Shown here piece after piece: positions 8,896-16,410 of a stretch of 64,000 bases of DNA. The notes under the pieces were generated by a model, which saw only the letters and a program-made list of their open reading frames with translations, searched no databases and was not told the DNA's origin. The translations under genes and the position numbers were made by a program. The stretch's first letter is position 1; the number at the start of each line of letters is the position of its first letter. This DNA is from Nocardioides alpinus (GTDB lineage Bacteria; Actinomycetota; Actinomycetes; Propionibacteriales; Nocardioidaceae), in the NCBI RefSeq assembly GCF_900112035.1, contig NZ_FOKC01000005.1, positions 62,001 to 126,000 of the forward strand. The letters are read 5' to 3'.

Positions 8896-9000
8896 CCGTG
8901 TCGAAACCAAGGCCATCCGAGACCCTTGGTTTCGACACGCTCGCTTCGCTCGCTGCTCAACCAGCGGGTGGGGACGCTTCGCTCGCTGCTCAACCAGCGG
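8869..9000. repeat. Family A palindromic element with duplicated right arm
   Basis: A nested inverted repeat: outer arms CGCTGGTTGAGCAG (8869-8882) and CTGCTCAACCAGCG (8953-8966), inner arms GTGTCGAAACCAAGG (8898-8912) and CCTTGGTTTCGACAC (8924-8938) with an 11-nt loop. The right-arm segment (CGCTTCGCTCGCTGCTCAAC) recurs downstream at about 8975-8995. It sits between two convergent genes, where its transcripts could fold into long hairpins. The second right arm includes the stop codon of the oxidoreductase gene. Confidence 0.88.
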
Positions 9001-10417
9001 GGTGGGGCGGTGCGGGCGTACGGAACTCGCGCGGCAGCTCCTCCAGCAGCCGCAGCCACAGCTCGCTGGCGGTCGGGTAGGACGCCACCGCGTGGCGGAG
9101 CACGTGCACCGGGACGTCCCCGACGATGGCCACCGTCGCGGCGTGGACCAGCTCGCCCGCCTCGGGGCCGACGAAGGTCGCGCCGAGCAGCAACCGCGTG
9201 GTGGCGTCCACGACCAGCTGGGACTCGCCGGCGACGTGGTCGCGCAGCAGCGCGGTGCCCGCCGCCGAGGAGGTGGGCACCCGGGTGGTGACGACGTCGT
9301 GGCCGCGGTCGCGCGCCTCGGCCTCGGTCATCCCGACGCTGGCGACCTCGGGGTCGCTGAAGACCACCTGCGGCACCGGTGCCTCCCGGTCGGGCTCCCA
9401 GGCCACGTCGCCCTTCGCCGCTGCGGCGATGCGGGCCCCGACGACGCGTGCCTGGTGCTTGCCCCAGTGGGTCAGCGGCGGGCCACCGCTCGCATCACCG
9501 ACCGCGTGGAGCCACTCGGGCAGCCTGCCGCCGGTGACGTCCTCGCGGGTGAGTCCCACCGAGTCGAGCCCGAGGTCGTCGAGGCGCGGCTTCCGGCCGA
9601 TCGACAGCAGCAGCTCGTCGGCCTCGAGCTCACCGGCGGTGGTGGTGAGGGTGACGACACCGCCGTGGATCCGGCCGAGCCCGGTCGCGGCGGGTGCGTC
9701 ACGGCGTACGTCGCTGACCTCGGTGTCGAGGTGGACGGTCACGCCGCGCTCCCGCAGGCCGGCCAGGACCGCTTCGCCGGCGAACGGTTCGGTGCGTCCC
9801 AGCAGCCGTGAGTCGCGGACGACGAGGGTGACCTGCGAGCCGAGCGCCGTCATCCAGATCGCCGCCTCGCACGCCACGACCCCGCCCCCCACGACCACCA
9901 GCCGGTCGGGCACGTCGACGACACCCGTGGCGTCGCGGGAGTCCCAGGGGAGGGCGTCGGCGTAGACGTCGGGGACGCTCGCCTCACTGCCGGTCGCGAT
10001 GATCACGGCCTGCCGCGCACGCACCGTCACGTCGCCTGCGGCGGAGGTGACCGTGACCGTGCGGTCGCCGGTGAGCCGGGCGGCTCCGCGTACGACCGCG
10101 ATGCCGGCGCCGTCGGCCCACGACTCCTGGCCGCTGTCGCTGTAGTCCGAGACCCAGTAGTCGCGGCGCTCGAGCAGCGCCTTCGGTGCGACGTGGGCGG
10201 TCGAGACCCCGTCGAGGTCGCCGGTCAGGTCGGCGACGGCGATCGGTCGCAGCAGCGCCTTGCTCGGCATGCACGCGAAATAGCTGCACTCGCCGCCGAG
10301 CAGCTCGCGCTCGATGAGCACCGACGTCAGGTCGGTGCCCTCGACGGCGTACTGCGCTGCGTTCTCCCCGGCCGGACCGCCACCGATGACCACGACGTCG
10401 TACTCCACTGTCTCCAT
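8990..10417 (-). CDS. FAD-dependent pyridine nucleotide-disulfide oxidoreductase (Lpd/MerA-like)
   Basis: 475 residues. The FAD loop GGGPAG (12-17) opens the protein, followed by a redox CX4C pair (C44, C49 in GGECSYFACMPSK), an NAD(P) loop VVVGGGVVACEAA and a C-terminal dimerisation domain. The usual HPT catalytic histidine is replaced: the motif reads SYPTASE. Soluble transhydrogenase and mycobacterial LpdA also have Tyr there, but I recall them lacking the cysteine pair, so this is a mixed form. No 2-oxoacid dehydrogenase genes are nearby. The last codons (PAG, stop) lie within the family A repeat. Confidence 0.88.
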   Translation of the reverse strand: METVEYDVVVIGGGPAGENAAQYAVEGTDLTSVLIERELLGGECSYFACMPSKALLRPIAVADLTGDLDGVSTAHVAPKALLERRDYWVSDYSDSGQESWADGAGIAVVRGAARLTGDRTVTVTSAAGDVTVRARQAVIIATGSEASVPDVYADALPWDSRDATGVVDVPDRLVVVGGGVVACEAAIWMTALGSQVTLVVRDSRLLGRTEPFAGEAVLAGLRERGVTVHLDTEVSDVRRDAPAATGLGRIHGGVVTLTTTAGELEADELLLSIGRKPRLDDLGLDSVGLTREDVTGGRLPEWLHAVGDASGGPPLTHWGKHQARVVGARIAAAAKGDVAWEPDREAPVPQVVFSDPEVASVGMTEAEARDRGHDVVTTRVPTSSAAGTALLRDHVAGESQLVVDATTRLLLGATFVGPEAGELVHAATVAIVGDVPVHVLRHAVASYPTASELWLRLLEELPREFRTPAPPHPAG

Positions 10418-10480
10418 GCCGTGGACGATACGTGGCCCGGCTGAAGTGGCGATGCCCTTGCTCGTTCAACTACACTCGTC

Positions 10481-10596
10481 CACGAGGGGAGTACCCCACC
10501 CAACATCAGCCGGTCAGTACGGCGCCTCCGAAGGCGCTTCGGCGGAGGCCGCCCTCGGGCGGTGGGGGAGACCTCAGGCGTTCACACCTGAGGAGA
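10481..10596 (+). promoter_or_regulatory. yybP-ykoY (Mn2+) riboswitch with ribosome-binding-site hairpin
   Basis: The leader of the TerC gene contains the class hallmarks: GAGGGGAGTA (10484-10493), ATCAGC, a variable GC-rich hairpin and a closing GGGGAGACCTC (10565-10575). P1 can form between GAGG (10484-10487) and CCTC (10572-10575). The same CCTC starts CCTCAGG (10572-10578), which pairs with CCTGAGG (10587-10593) and covers the AGGAG ribosome-binding site (10591-10595). The two pairings exclude each other, giving a translational switch: Mn2+ stabilises P1 and frees the ribosome-binding site. Class and ligand are from known biology; the fold is read by eye. Confidence 0.85.
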
Positions 10597-10599
10597 TCC

Positions 10600-11586
10600 A
10601 TGTCGTCCATCGCGTCCCCCACCCTGTGGTTCATCACCATCGGCGTGGTGCTCGCCCTGCTCGTCGTCGACTTCATCGCGACGCGGCGTCCCCACGAGGT
10701 CTCGATGAAGGAGGCCATCGCGTGGTCGGCGTTCTACGTCGCGCTGCCGCTGGCCTTCGGCCTCTACGTCTGGTCGGCCCACGGCGGTGACCGCGGGCTG
10801 GAGTACTACACCGGCTACCTCGTCGAGAAGACGTTGAGCGTCGACAACCTGTTCGTCTTCATGCTGCTGCTGGCGGCCTTCGCCGTGCCGGAGGTGCTCA
10901 AGCAGCGGGTGCTGCTCTACGGCATCATCGGCGCGCTCGTCCTGCGGGGCATCTTCATCGCGCTCGGTGCGGCCGCCCTCTCGCGCTTCGACTGGGTGTT
11001 CCTGATCTTCGGCGCGATCCTGCTGCTCACCGGCGTCAAGCTGCTGCGTGACGCGATCCGCGGCACCGAGCACCAGGTCGACGTCTCGGAGCTGCGGGCG
11101 GTGAAGGTCGCCAGGCGCTTCATGCCGGTCACCGACGACTACGAGGGCGCCAGGCTGACGGTGGTCAGGAGCGGTACGCGCTACCTGACCCCGTTCGCCC
11201 TGGTAACGATCGCGGTGCTGGCCACCGACATCGTCTTCGCCGTCGACTCGGTGCCGGCGGTCTACGGCATCACCGGTGACCCCTACCTCGTCTTCGTCAC
11301 CAACGCCTTCGCGCTGCTCGGCCTCCGGGCGCTCTACTTCGTGCTCGAGGGCGCGCTCAGCGCGCTGGTCCACCTCAGCTACGGCCTGGCCGCGATCCTC
11401 GGCTTCATCGGGTTCAAGCTGGTCCTGCACTGGGCGCACCTGGTCTGGCCGTCGATCCCCGACGTGCCGACGCTGACGTCGCTGTTCGTGATCGTTGGCA
11501 TCCTGGCGGTCACGGTGTGCACGAGCCTGATCGCCAACAGGCGCGCGAAGCCCGCCGACGACGAGGAGCTCGTCAGTCGACGGTGA
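10600..11586 (+). CDS. TerC family integral membrane protein, probable Mn2+ exporter
   Basis: 328 residues from ATG 10600, with AGGAG 4 nt upstream. About eight or nine membrane segments. The two conserved acidic motifs of the family are present: EKTLSVDNLFVFMLL in the third helix and TDIVFAVDSVPA in a later helix. TerC proteins carrying a yybP-ykoY leader (for example Alx in E. coli) export manganese; that role is inferred for this gene from family and leader. Its 3' end overlaps the convergent LysE gene by 14 bp. Confidence 0.93.
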   Translation: MSSIASPTLWFITIGVVLALLVVDFIATRRPHEVSMKEAIAWSAFYVALPLAFGLYVWSAHGGDRGLEYYTGYLVEKTLSVDNLFVFMLLLAAFAVPEVLKQRVLLYGIIGALVLRGIFIALGAAALSRFDWVFLIFGAILLLTGVKLLRDAIRGTEHQVDVSELRAVKVARRFMPVTDDYEGARLTVVRSGTRYLTPFALVTIAVLATDIVFAVDSVPAVYGITGDPYLVFVTNAFALLGLRALYFVLEGALSALVHLSYGLAAILGFIGFKLVLHWAHLVWPSIPDVPTLTSLFVIVGILAVTVCTSLIANRRAKPADDEELVSRR

Positions 11587-12196
11587 GCATCGTCGCGCCG
11601 AGGCCGATCATCATCGTCCCGCCAGTGGCGCTGAGGGCGTCGAGGCGCTGGGGCCGCCGTGCGAACCACGTACGCGCGGCCCCTGCGGCCAGCGCCCAGA
11701 TGCTGTCGGACGCCACGGCGAGCACCCCGAACACCAGGCCCAGCGCCACCGTCTGCAGGGCCACCGGACCGCTCGGGTCGGTGAACTGCGGCAGGAACGC
11801 CACGAAGAAGACGATGGTCTTGGGGTTGGTCGCCCCGACGGTGAAGCCGATCCGCACCGGGTGACCGCGCCGGACCGGCGCAGCGTCGGTCATCGCCCGG
11901 CGGGCGTCGCTGCGGTGGCGGATCGCCTGGACGCCGAGCCAGATGACGTACGCCGCACCGAGGAGCTTGATGGCGGTGTACGCCGTGGCGCTGGCCGCGA
12001 CGACCGCGCCGAGGCCGATGGCCACCAGGCTCACCTGGGCGAGCAGGCCGATCGCGTTGCCGACCACGGAGAGCAGTGCCTCGCGTCGCCCGACGGTGAG
12101 GGCGCGGCCGATGGTGAAGAGCAGGCTCGGGCCCGGCACCTGGATGAACAGGATCGACGCGACGAGGAACGCGATCCACTGGCTCGACGACGGCAT
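11573..12196 (-). CDS. LysE/RhtB family amino-acid exporter
   Basis: 207 residues with five or six hydrophobic segments. The family hallmark near the N-terminus is present (FIQVPGPSLLFTIGRAL), and NPKTIVFFVAFLPQF lies in the second half, both typical of LysE/RhtB translocators that efflux amino acids by proton exchange. It overlaps the convergent TerC gene by 14 bp, so the two mRNAs are complementary at their 3' ends. The substrate cannot be assigned. Confidence 0.9.
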   Translation of the reverse strand: MPSSSQWIAFLVASILFIQVPGPSLLFTIGRALTVGRREALLSVVGNAIGLLAQVSLVAIGLGAVVAASATAYTAIKLLGAAYVIWLGVQAIRHRSDARRAMTDAAPVRRGHPVRIGFTVGATNPKTIVFFVAFLPQFTDPSGPVALQTVALGLVFGVLAVASDSIWALAAGAARTWFARRPQRLDALSATGGTMMIGLGATMLTVD

Positions 12197-12500
12197 GGTC
12201 CCAGTGTGGGGCCACGCCGTCGTCGGTGTCAGGTCGATTCCGAGGGCTGGTTCCGTTGCCGGTCGCTGCGCGACGTGATGTCCCGGTGGTTGCTCTCGCG
12301 GGTCAAAGGCTTTGCCCTGTCGCCTGAGTCTCTGAGAGACTCATCCGCAAGGGCGCCGTCCAGCGCCCAGCCCACCGCGACGGCCCCAGTCCGCGCGAGG
12401 CGGTGAAGGGGAGCAGATCCTCGGACGCATCCATGAGTCACACCGTTCACGCCCGCTGCAGCGGCGCACTGGGGACGCAGCGCAGCCGAGGGTGTTCGAG
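12197..12500. other. 304-bp region without a recognised gene; two dyads and a possible leader ORF
   Basis: It separates the divergent LysE and DUF2087 genes. It contains a near-perfect palindrome TGAGTCTCTGAGAGACTCA (12325-12343; 8-bp arms, 3-nt loop) and a weaker hairpin GGGCGC-N6-GCGCCC (12351-12368). A 23-codon ORF (ATG 12433, stop 12504) would overlap the DUF2087 ATG as ATGA, but its ribosome-binding site is poorly spaced and I give it little weight. No RNA family was recognised. Confidence 0.45.
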
Positions 12501-12983
12501 ATGACCAGGGACAGCGACTTCAAGCAGGTCGTGCGTGCGCGCATGGCCGAGACCGGGGAGACCTACACCGCCGCCCGCGCCGCGGTGGAGGCCGATCGCA
12601 GCCCGCGGCAGGTGGCGTACGACGTCGCGCGGGCCGAGCAGGAGCGACTGGTGGGCCGGCTCTTCAGCGACGGACGCATCGAGCGGGTCCCGGCGAAGCG
12701 CAAGGTGCGCGCGGCGGTGCTGCTGGAAGTGGTGAGTCGCTTCGAGCCCGGACGCGTCTACGCCGAGCGTGAGGTGAACGACGTGCTCCTCGACGTGCAC
12801 GAGGACTGCGCCTACCTGCGCCGTGAGCTCGTCAACTACCACTATCTCGAGCGGGAGGGCGGTCGCTACCGGACCGCCGAGCGGGCGCCGGCGCGGGCCG
12901 CGATCGAGCACCAGGAGATCCCGGCGTGGGAGGCGCACTGGCTGCCGGAGTTCCTCGCCGGACGCTTCCGCTCCGGCGGGTGA
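12501..12983 (+). CDS. DUF2087 domain protein (putative transcriptional regulator)
   Basis: 160 residues from ATG 12501; an in-frame GTG at 12492 would add three residues. The core is a DUF2087 domain (about 50-125): GRIERVPAKRKVRAAVLLEV, then FEPGRVYAEREVNDVLL and YLRRELVNYHYLEREGGRYR. The domain is often attached to helix-turn-helix or ArsR-type modules and is thought to be winged-helix-like. The N-terminal helix (FKQVVRARMAETGETYTAAR) resembles a short DNA-binding or dimerisation segment. The target is unknown. Confidence 0.82.
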   Translation: MTRDSDFKQVVRARMAETGETYTAARAAVEADRSPRQVAYDVARAEQERLVGRLFSDGRIERVPAKRKVRAAVLLEVVSRFEPGRVYAEREVNDVLLDVHEDCAYLRRELVNYHYLEREGGRYRTAERAPARAAIEHQEIPAWEAHWLPEFLAGRFRSGG

Positions 12984-13000
12984 AGGGGCACGCTGGGTGC

Positions 13001-13342
13001 ATGACTGCAGGTATCGATCCCGAGGTGGCACCGTCCGGTCCGGGCTGTGTCGAGTGTGACGAGGACGGCGGCTGGTGGGTGCACCTGCGCCGCTGCGCGC
13101 AGTGCGGACACGTCGGCTGCTGCGACTCCAGCCCGGCCCAGCACGCGACGGCGCACCACGAGGCGACCGGGCACCCGGTGATGCAGAGCTTCGAGCCGGG
13201 TGAGGACTGGTTCTGGGACTTCACCCGGTCCGTCGGGGTGGTCGGCCCACGGCTCGCCGACCCCCAGGCCCACCCTGACGACCAACCCGTCCCCGGGCCG
13301 GCCGGACGCGTGCCTGAGGACTGGCAGGACCACATCCGCTGA
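13001..13342 (+). CDS. UBP-type zinc finger protein
   Basis: 113 residues from ATG 13001, 17 bp after the DUF2087 gene and probably co-transcribed. Nearly the whole protein is a UBP zinc finger: GCVECDEDGG, then CAQCGHVGCCD and a His-rich run HATAHHEATGHP, with FEPGEDWFWDF closing the fold. In eukaryotes the fold binds the free C-terminus of ubiquitin; free-standing bacterial copies are common in actinomycetes and their ligand is unknown. The Pro-rich C-terminal tail is probably disordered. Confidence 0.85.
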   Translation: MTAGIDPEVAPSGPGCVECDEDGGWWVHLRRCAQCGHVGCCDSSPAQHATAHHEATGHPVMQSFEPGEDWFWDFTRSVGVVGPRLADPQAHPDDQPVPGPAGRVPEDWQDHIR

Positions 13343-13378
13343 CGGCACTGCGGCGCGGTCGGGTGGCTCGTGCTGGGG

Positions 13379-13432
13379 GAGCGGTGCGTGAGACATGCCG
13401 TGGGGTTTTCCAACGTGTCTCACGCACCGCTC
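13379..13432. repeat. Family B palindrome between convergent genes
   Basis: A perfect 17-bp inverted repeat, GAGCGGTGCGTGAGACA (13379-13395) and its complement (13416-13432), around a 20-nt loop. It lies between the 3' ends of two convergent genes (13342 and 13477) and could end transcription in both directions. The outer 13 bp match the elements at 36284 and 42430. Confidence 0.85.
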
Positions 13433-13476
13433 GTCGGGCGTGCCGTGGGGACACGCCGGAATGCGTTCGGCTGGGG

Positions 13477-14262
13477 TCAGCAGCCGAGCGCGGTGAAGGT
13501 GAAGTCGCTGAGGAAGACGCGCTGGTTGCCGTTCCCCGAGTTGTTCCAGAAGGACATGACGATGGCGGTGTTGGCGGCGATGGTGCCGCCGAAGGTGACG
13601 GTGACGTTGCCGTCGTTCGAGTCGTTGTCGGCGTTGTCGGCGTTGTTCCGAGGGCGCCACGCGTTGTTGTTGAACATGGGTGCGGTCCCGTTGGTCCCGT
13701 TGCCGCTCACGTTCGGCGCGGAGAAGGTGCGAGTGCCGGTCAGTTCGACGCGGTCGTTCCAGTCGCCGTCCTGGCGGTCGATGTCGGTGATCGTGAAGGT
13801 CAGGCCGGTGACCGGTCGGTCGAAGGAGATCGAGATGTCCTGGCGGTTGCCCCGACCGTTGGGGATCGGCGACTGGTGGGAGATGTTGAGCCCGGCCCCC
13901 TGGTTGAGCCCACCGACGTTGTCGGCCGCAGGCGACAGCGAGCTGGACAGCTGGAGGTTGTCGCCGTCGCGCGACATGGTCCCCTGCATCTGGCTGCTGA
14001 AGGTGACCTTGAGCGGCGTGGTGCCCGCAGGGCCGGTGATGGTGGCGACCCCGGTCTGGACTCCACCGAGGGTCGTCGGCGCCGGGTAGGTCGTGGTGAA
14101 CGCATCGGTCGCGTTGTCGTTGCTCCAGTCGAGCCGCCACGTGTAGGTGGCGGTCCCGCACGAAGCGGCGTACGCCGGCGCGGCCGCCGTGACGGCCACG
14201 ATCGGCACCGTCCAGGCGGCGGAGCGCACGACGTTGCGGCGCGAAGGCATGGCTTTGCTCAT
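13477..14262 (-). CDS. Tat-exported Asn/Asp-rich protein, unknown function
   Basis: 261 residues from ATG 14262. The N-terminus is a twin-arginine signal (SRRNVVRSAAW, R8-R9) with likely cleavage after AYA (residue 32). The mature part is strand-rich and dominated by Thr, Asn, Ser and Gly, with a NADNADNDSNDGN run and two cysteines at its extremes (Cys35 and the C-terminal Cys), suggesting a disulfide-closed beta-sandwich. It resembles actinomycete exoproteins with no assigned role. Export by Tat implies folding before secretion. Confidence 0.75.
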   Translation of the reverse strand: MSKAMPSRRNVVRSAAWTVPIVAVTAAAPAYAASCGTATYTWRLDWSNDNATDAFTTTYPAPTTLGGVQTGVATITGPAGTTPLKVTFSSQMQGTMSRDGDNLQLSSSLSPAADNVGGLNQGAGLNISHQSPIPNGRGNRQDISISFDRPVTGLTFTITDIDRQDGDWNDRVELTGTRTFSAPNVSGNGTNGTAPMFNNNAWRPRNNADNADNDSNDGNVTVTFGGTIAANTAIVMSFWNNSGNGNQRVFLSDFTFTALGC

Positions 14263-14479
14263 GAAGACTCCCGGTTGGTCGCGGCACCGGGCGTATCCCC
14301 ACACGCTCGAGCAGTGCCGCAGTCGGAGGTTAGCCACGCCTCACCCGGCTCCGGGCAGATTCGACCCACGCGGCGTCCGGAGGTCGGATTTCTTTACCTT
14401 TCGCGCGCCGCGGGTCTAGACCGGGCGACGTACGTCGGGTCTGCCGCACACCTGTCGCCGGACGTGTCATGCTCACCCC

Positions 14480-15319
14480 ATGCGTCGTACGCCGCGCATC
14501 CGCCGCGCCCGTCAGGACAACAGCGGCGCCCGCTCGCGACCACAGGTCGTCGCGCACCGCGGCAGCAGCCACGACAACCCGGAGCACACCCTCGCCGCCT
14601 ACGTGAAGGCGCTCGACGAGGGGGCGGACGCCCTCGAGTGCGACGTCAGGCTCACCGCCGACGGCCACCTCGTGTGCGTGCACGACCGCAACCTGCTCCG
14701 TACGGCGGCGACGCCCGGGCTCGTGTCGACGATGAACCTCGCCGAGCTCGACGAGCTCGACTTCGCGTCGTGGAAGAGCCCGTGGGCCGAGCTCGACGAC
14801 GAGGCGCCCGACCGTGACCCGGAGGCCGGCAAGGTGCTCACCCTCCGCAAGCTGCTGGAGATGGTGGCCGACTACGACCGGCACGTGGAGCTGGCCATCG
14901 AGACCAAGCACCCGACCCGCTACGGCGGGCTCGTCGAGCGACGCCTGGTCGAGACCCTGGGCGACTTCGGGTGGGACGGGGCCGGGTCGCCGGCGCGGAT
15001 CATGAGCTTCTCGCTCAACGCCGCCAACCGGGTGCGGCGGCTGGCCCCCGAGCTCGACGTCGTGATGCTCGTCGACAAGGCGCACCACTGGCCGGTGCTG
15101 CGGCCGGTGGTCGACGACCGCTGGATCATCGGCCCAGGCATCAAGGAGCTCCGCGAGCACCCGGGGCTCGGCAAGCACCTGGTCAAGGCAGGACGGGAGA
15201 TCCACGTGTGGACCGTCAACACCGCCGACGACCTGCAGATCTGCCTCGACCTCGGCGTGACCGCGGTGATCAGCGACCGACCGGCACACATGCTGGAGCT
15301 GCTCGGGTCGGCGGACTGA
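14480..15319 (+). CDS. Glycerophosphodiester phosphodiesterase
   Basis: 279 residues. The TIM-barrel GDPD signature is present: VAHRGSSHDNPEHTLAAYVK and ALECDVRLTADGHLVCVHD supply the metal ligands and the two catalytic histidines. Later motifs (AIETKHPTRYGG, HVWTVNTADDLQ, AVISDRPAHM) close the barrel. It hydrolyses glycerophosphodiesters to glycerol-3-phosphate and an alcohol. There is no signal peptide, only a basic N-terminus, so a cytosolic UgpQ-like role is likely. The two residues before the barrel are not informative about the substrate head group. Confidence 0.92.
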   Translation: MRRTPRIRRARQDNSGARSRPQVVAHRGSSHDNPEHTLAAYVKALDEGADALECDVRLTADGHLVCVHDRNLLRTAATPGLVSTMNLAELDELDFASWKSPWAELDDEAPDRDPEAGKVLTLRKLLEMVADYDRHVELAIETKHPTRYGGLVERRLVETLGDFGWDGAGSPARIMSFSLNAANRVRRLAPELDVVMLVDKAHHWPVLRPVVDDRWIIGPGIKELREHPGLGKHLVKAGREIHVWTVNTADDLQICLDLGVTAVISDRPAHMLELLGSAD

Positions 15320-15353
15320 GGCGGCTGGGACCCCTCGCACTAGGCTCCGGCCT

Positions 15354-16283
15354 ATGGCCAAGAAGTCCCGCACCCGCACCCAGACCGCCTCCGCCCCCGG
15401 CGAGGTCGGCCCCCGTCAGCCCTGCCCCTGCGGATCGGGCAAGCGCTACAAGGCCTGCCACGGCGCAGCCGGCGGCGCCGCTCCCACCTTCGTGGCGCGT
15501 CCCTTCGAGGGGATGCCCGACGAGTGCGACGTGATCGCGCTGCGCGAGCTCGTGCCTGCCGCGACCGCACCGCTGACGCTGAAGGACGGCGGCCGTACGA
15601 TCCGCCTCGCCACGCTCCTGCCCGGTGCCGCGCCGGCGATGGTCCGCGACTCGGGCGACGTGTGGCTCGGTCTCCAGGTGCAGCACTCCTACGGCAACCC
15701 CGCCCGCGACCTCGGCGCCGTGCTCGAGGCCGCGCTGGCCACCGAGGAGCCCGGCATCGTCGGTCTGCCGACCGCGCCCGGTGAGGGCCCGAGCCTGCAG
15801 GACCTGATCACCGACACCAGTCTCGACATCACCGTCCACGACGGCTTCGAGTACTGGATCGACGACATCCCGGACCGCGACGCCACCATGGAGGCGGCGC
15901 TCGAGCAGGCCAACGGCGGAGTCATGCCCACCGTCCGGCTGAGCTCGGTCGAGGCGTCGTACTGGACCAACGTCGGCACCAAGGAGCACCTGCGCTGGGT
16001 GATGCCCCACCCGGAGGACCAGCTCCTCGACGCGCTCGCCCGCCTGCACGCTGCCGGCCAGGACTCCGTGGCCGAGGGCTCGCGGTTGGTCGGCATGTTC
16101 CGCGCCCACGGACTGCTCGCCCCCGTGTGGGACCTGCCGCTCGGCACCGGTGCCGAGGTCCTCGAGGAGCCGGCCGCCAAGTTCGCCGCGGACCTCGAGG
16201 AGGCGCTGAAGGGTGGGGAGCTGACGGCCGCGGAGAGGTCCGCTCGCGCAGGACTCGCCAACCGTCAGGTGACGATCCGGTAA
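15354..16283 (+). CDS. DUF5926 protein with N-terminal SEC-C motif
   Basis: 309 residues. An N-terminal SEC-C zinc motif (RQPCPCGSGKRYKACHG, about residues 22-38) is the metal-binding tail known from SecA, followed by a long conserved domain of unknown function seen in actinobacteria (for example VWLGLQVQHSYGNPARDLG). It may be an adaptor for secretion or ribosome-associated work, but that is inference from the motif alone. It lies 34 bp after the phosphodiesterase gene, same strand. Confidence 0.85.
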   Translation: MAKKSRTRTQTASAPGEVGPRQPCPCGSGKRYKACHGAAGGAAPTFVARPFEGMPDECDVIALRELVPAATAPLTLKDGGRTIRLATLLPGAAPAMVRDSGDVWLGLQVQHSYGNPARDLGAVLEAALATEEPGIVGLPTAPGEGPSLQDLITDTSLDITVHDGFEYWIDDIPDRDATMEAALEQANGGVMPTVRLSSVEASYWTNVGTKEHLRWVMPHPEDQLLDALARLHAAGQDSVAEGSRLVGMFRAHGLLAPVWDLPLGTGAEVLEEPAAKFAADLEEALKGGELTAAERSARAGLANRQVTIR

Positions 16284-16368
16284 GGACCGGCCTACACCTC
16301 CTCCACGAGGTGAACACAACCGGGCCAATGGTTGTGCGCGCCCTGACGAGCGGAGTAGATTCATGGCT

Positions 16369-16408
16369 GCCCGGTCGTTGTTGTTTCCCCCGTCAACAAC
16401 GACCGGGC
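16369..16408. terminator. Strong hairpin between convergent genes
   Basis: Arms GCCCGGTCGTTGTTG (16369-16383) and CAACAACGACCGGGC (16394-16408) form a perfect 15-bp stem with a 10-nt loop, followed on the + strand by TTTC. It begins 2 bases beyond the cyclase stop codon on the minus strand and 85 bp after the DUF5926 gene, so it can stop transcription from both sides. A weaker hairpin (CACAACC-N8-GGTTGTG, 16315-16336) precedes it. Confidence 0.75.
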
Positions 16409-16410
16409 TT

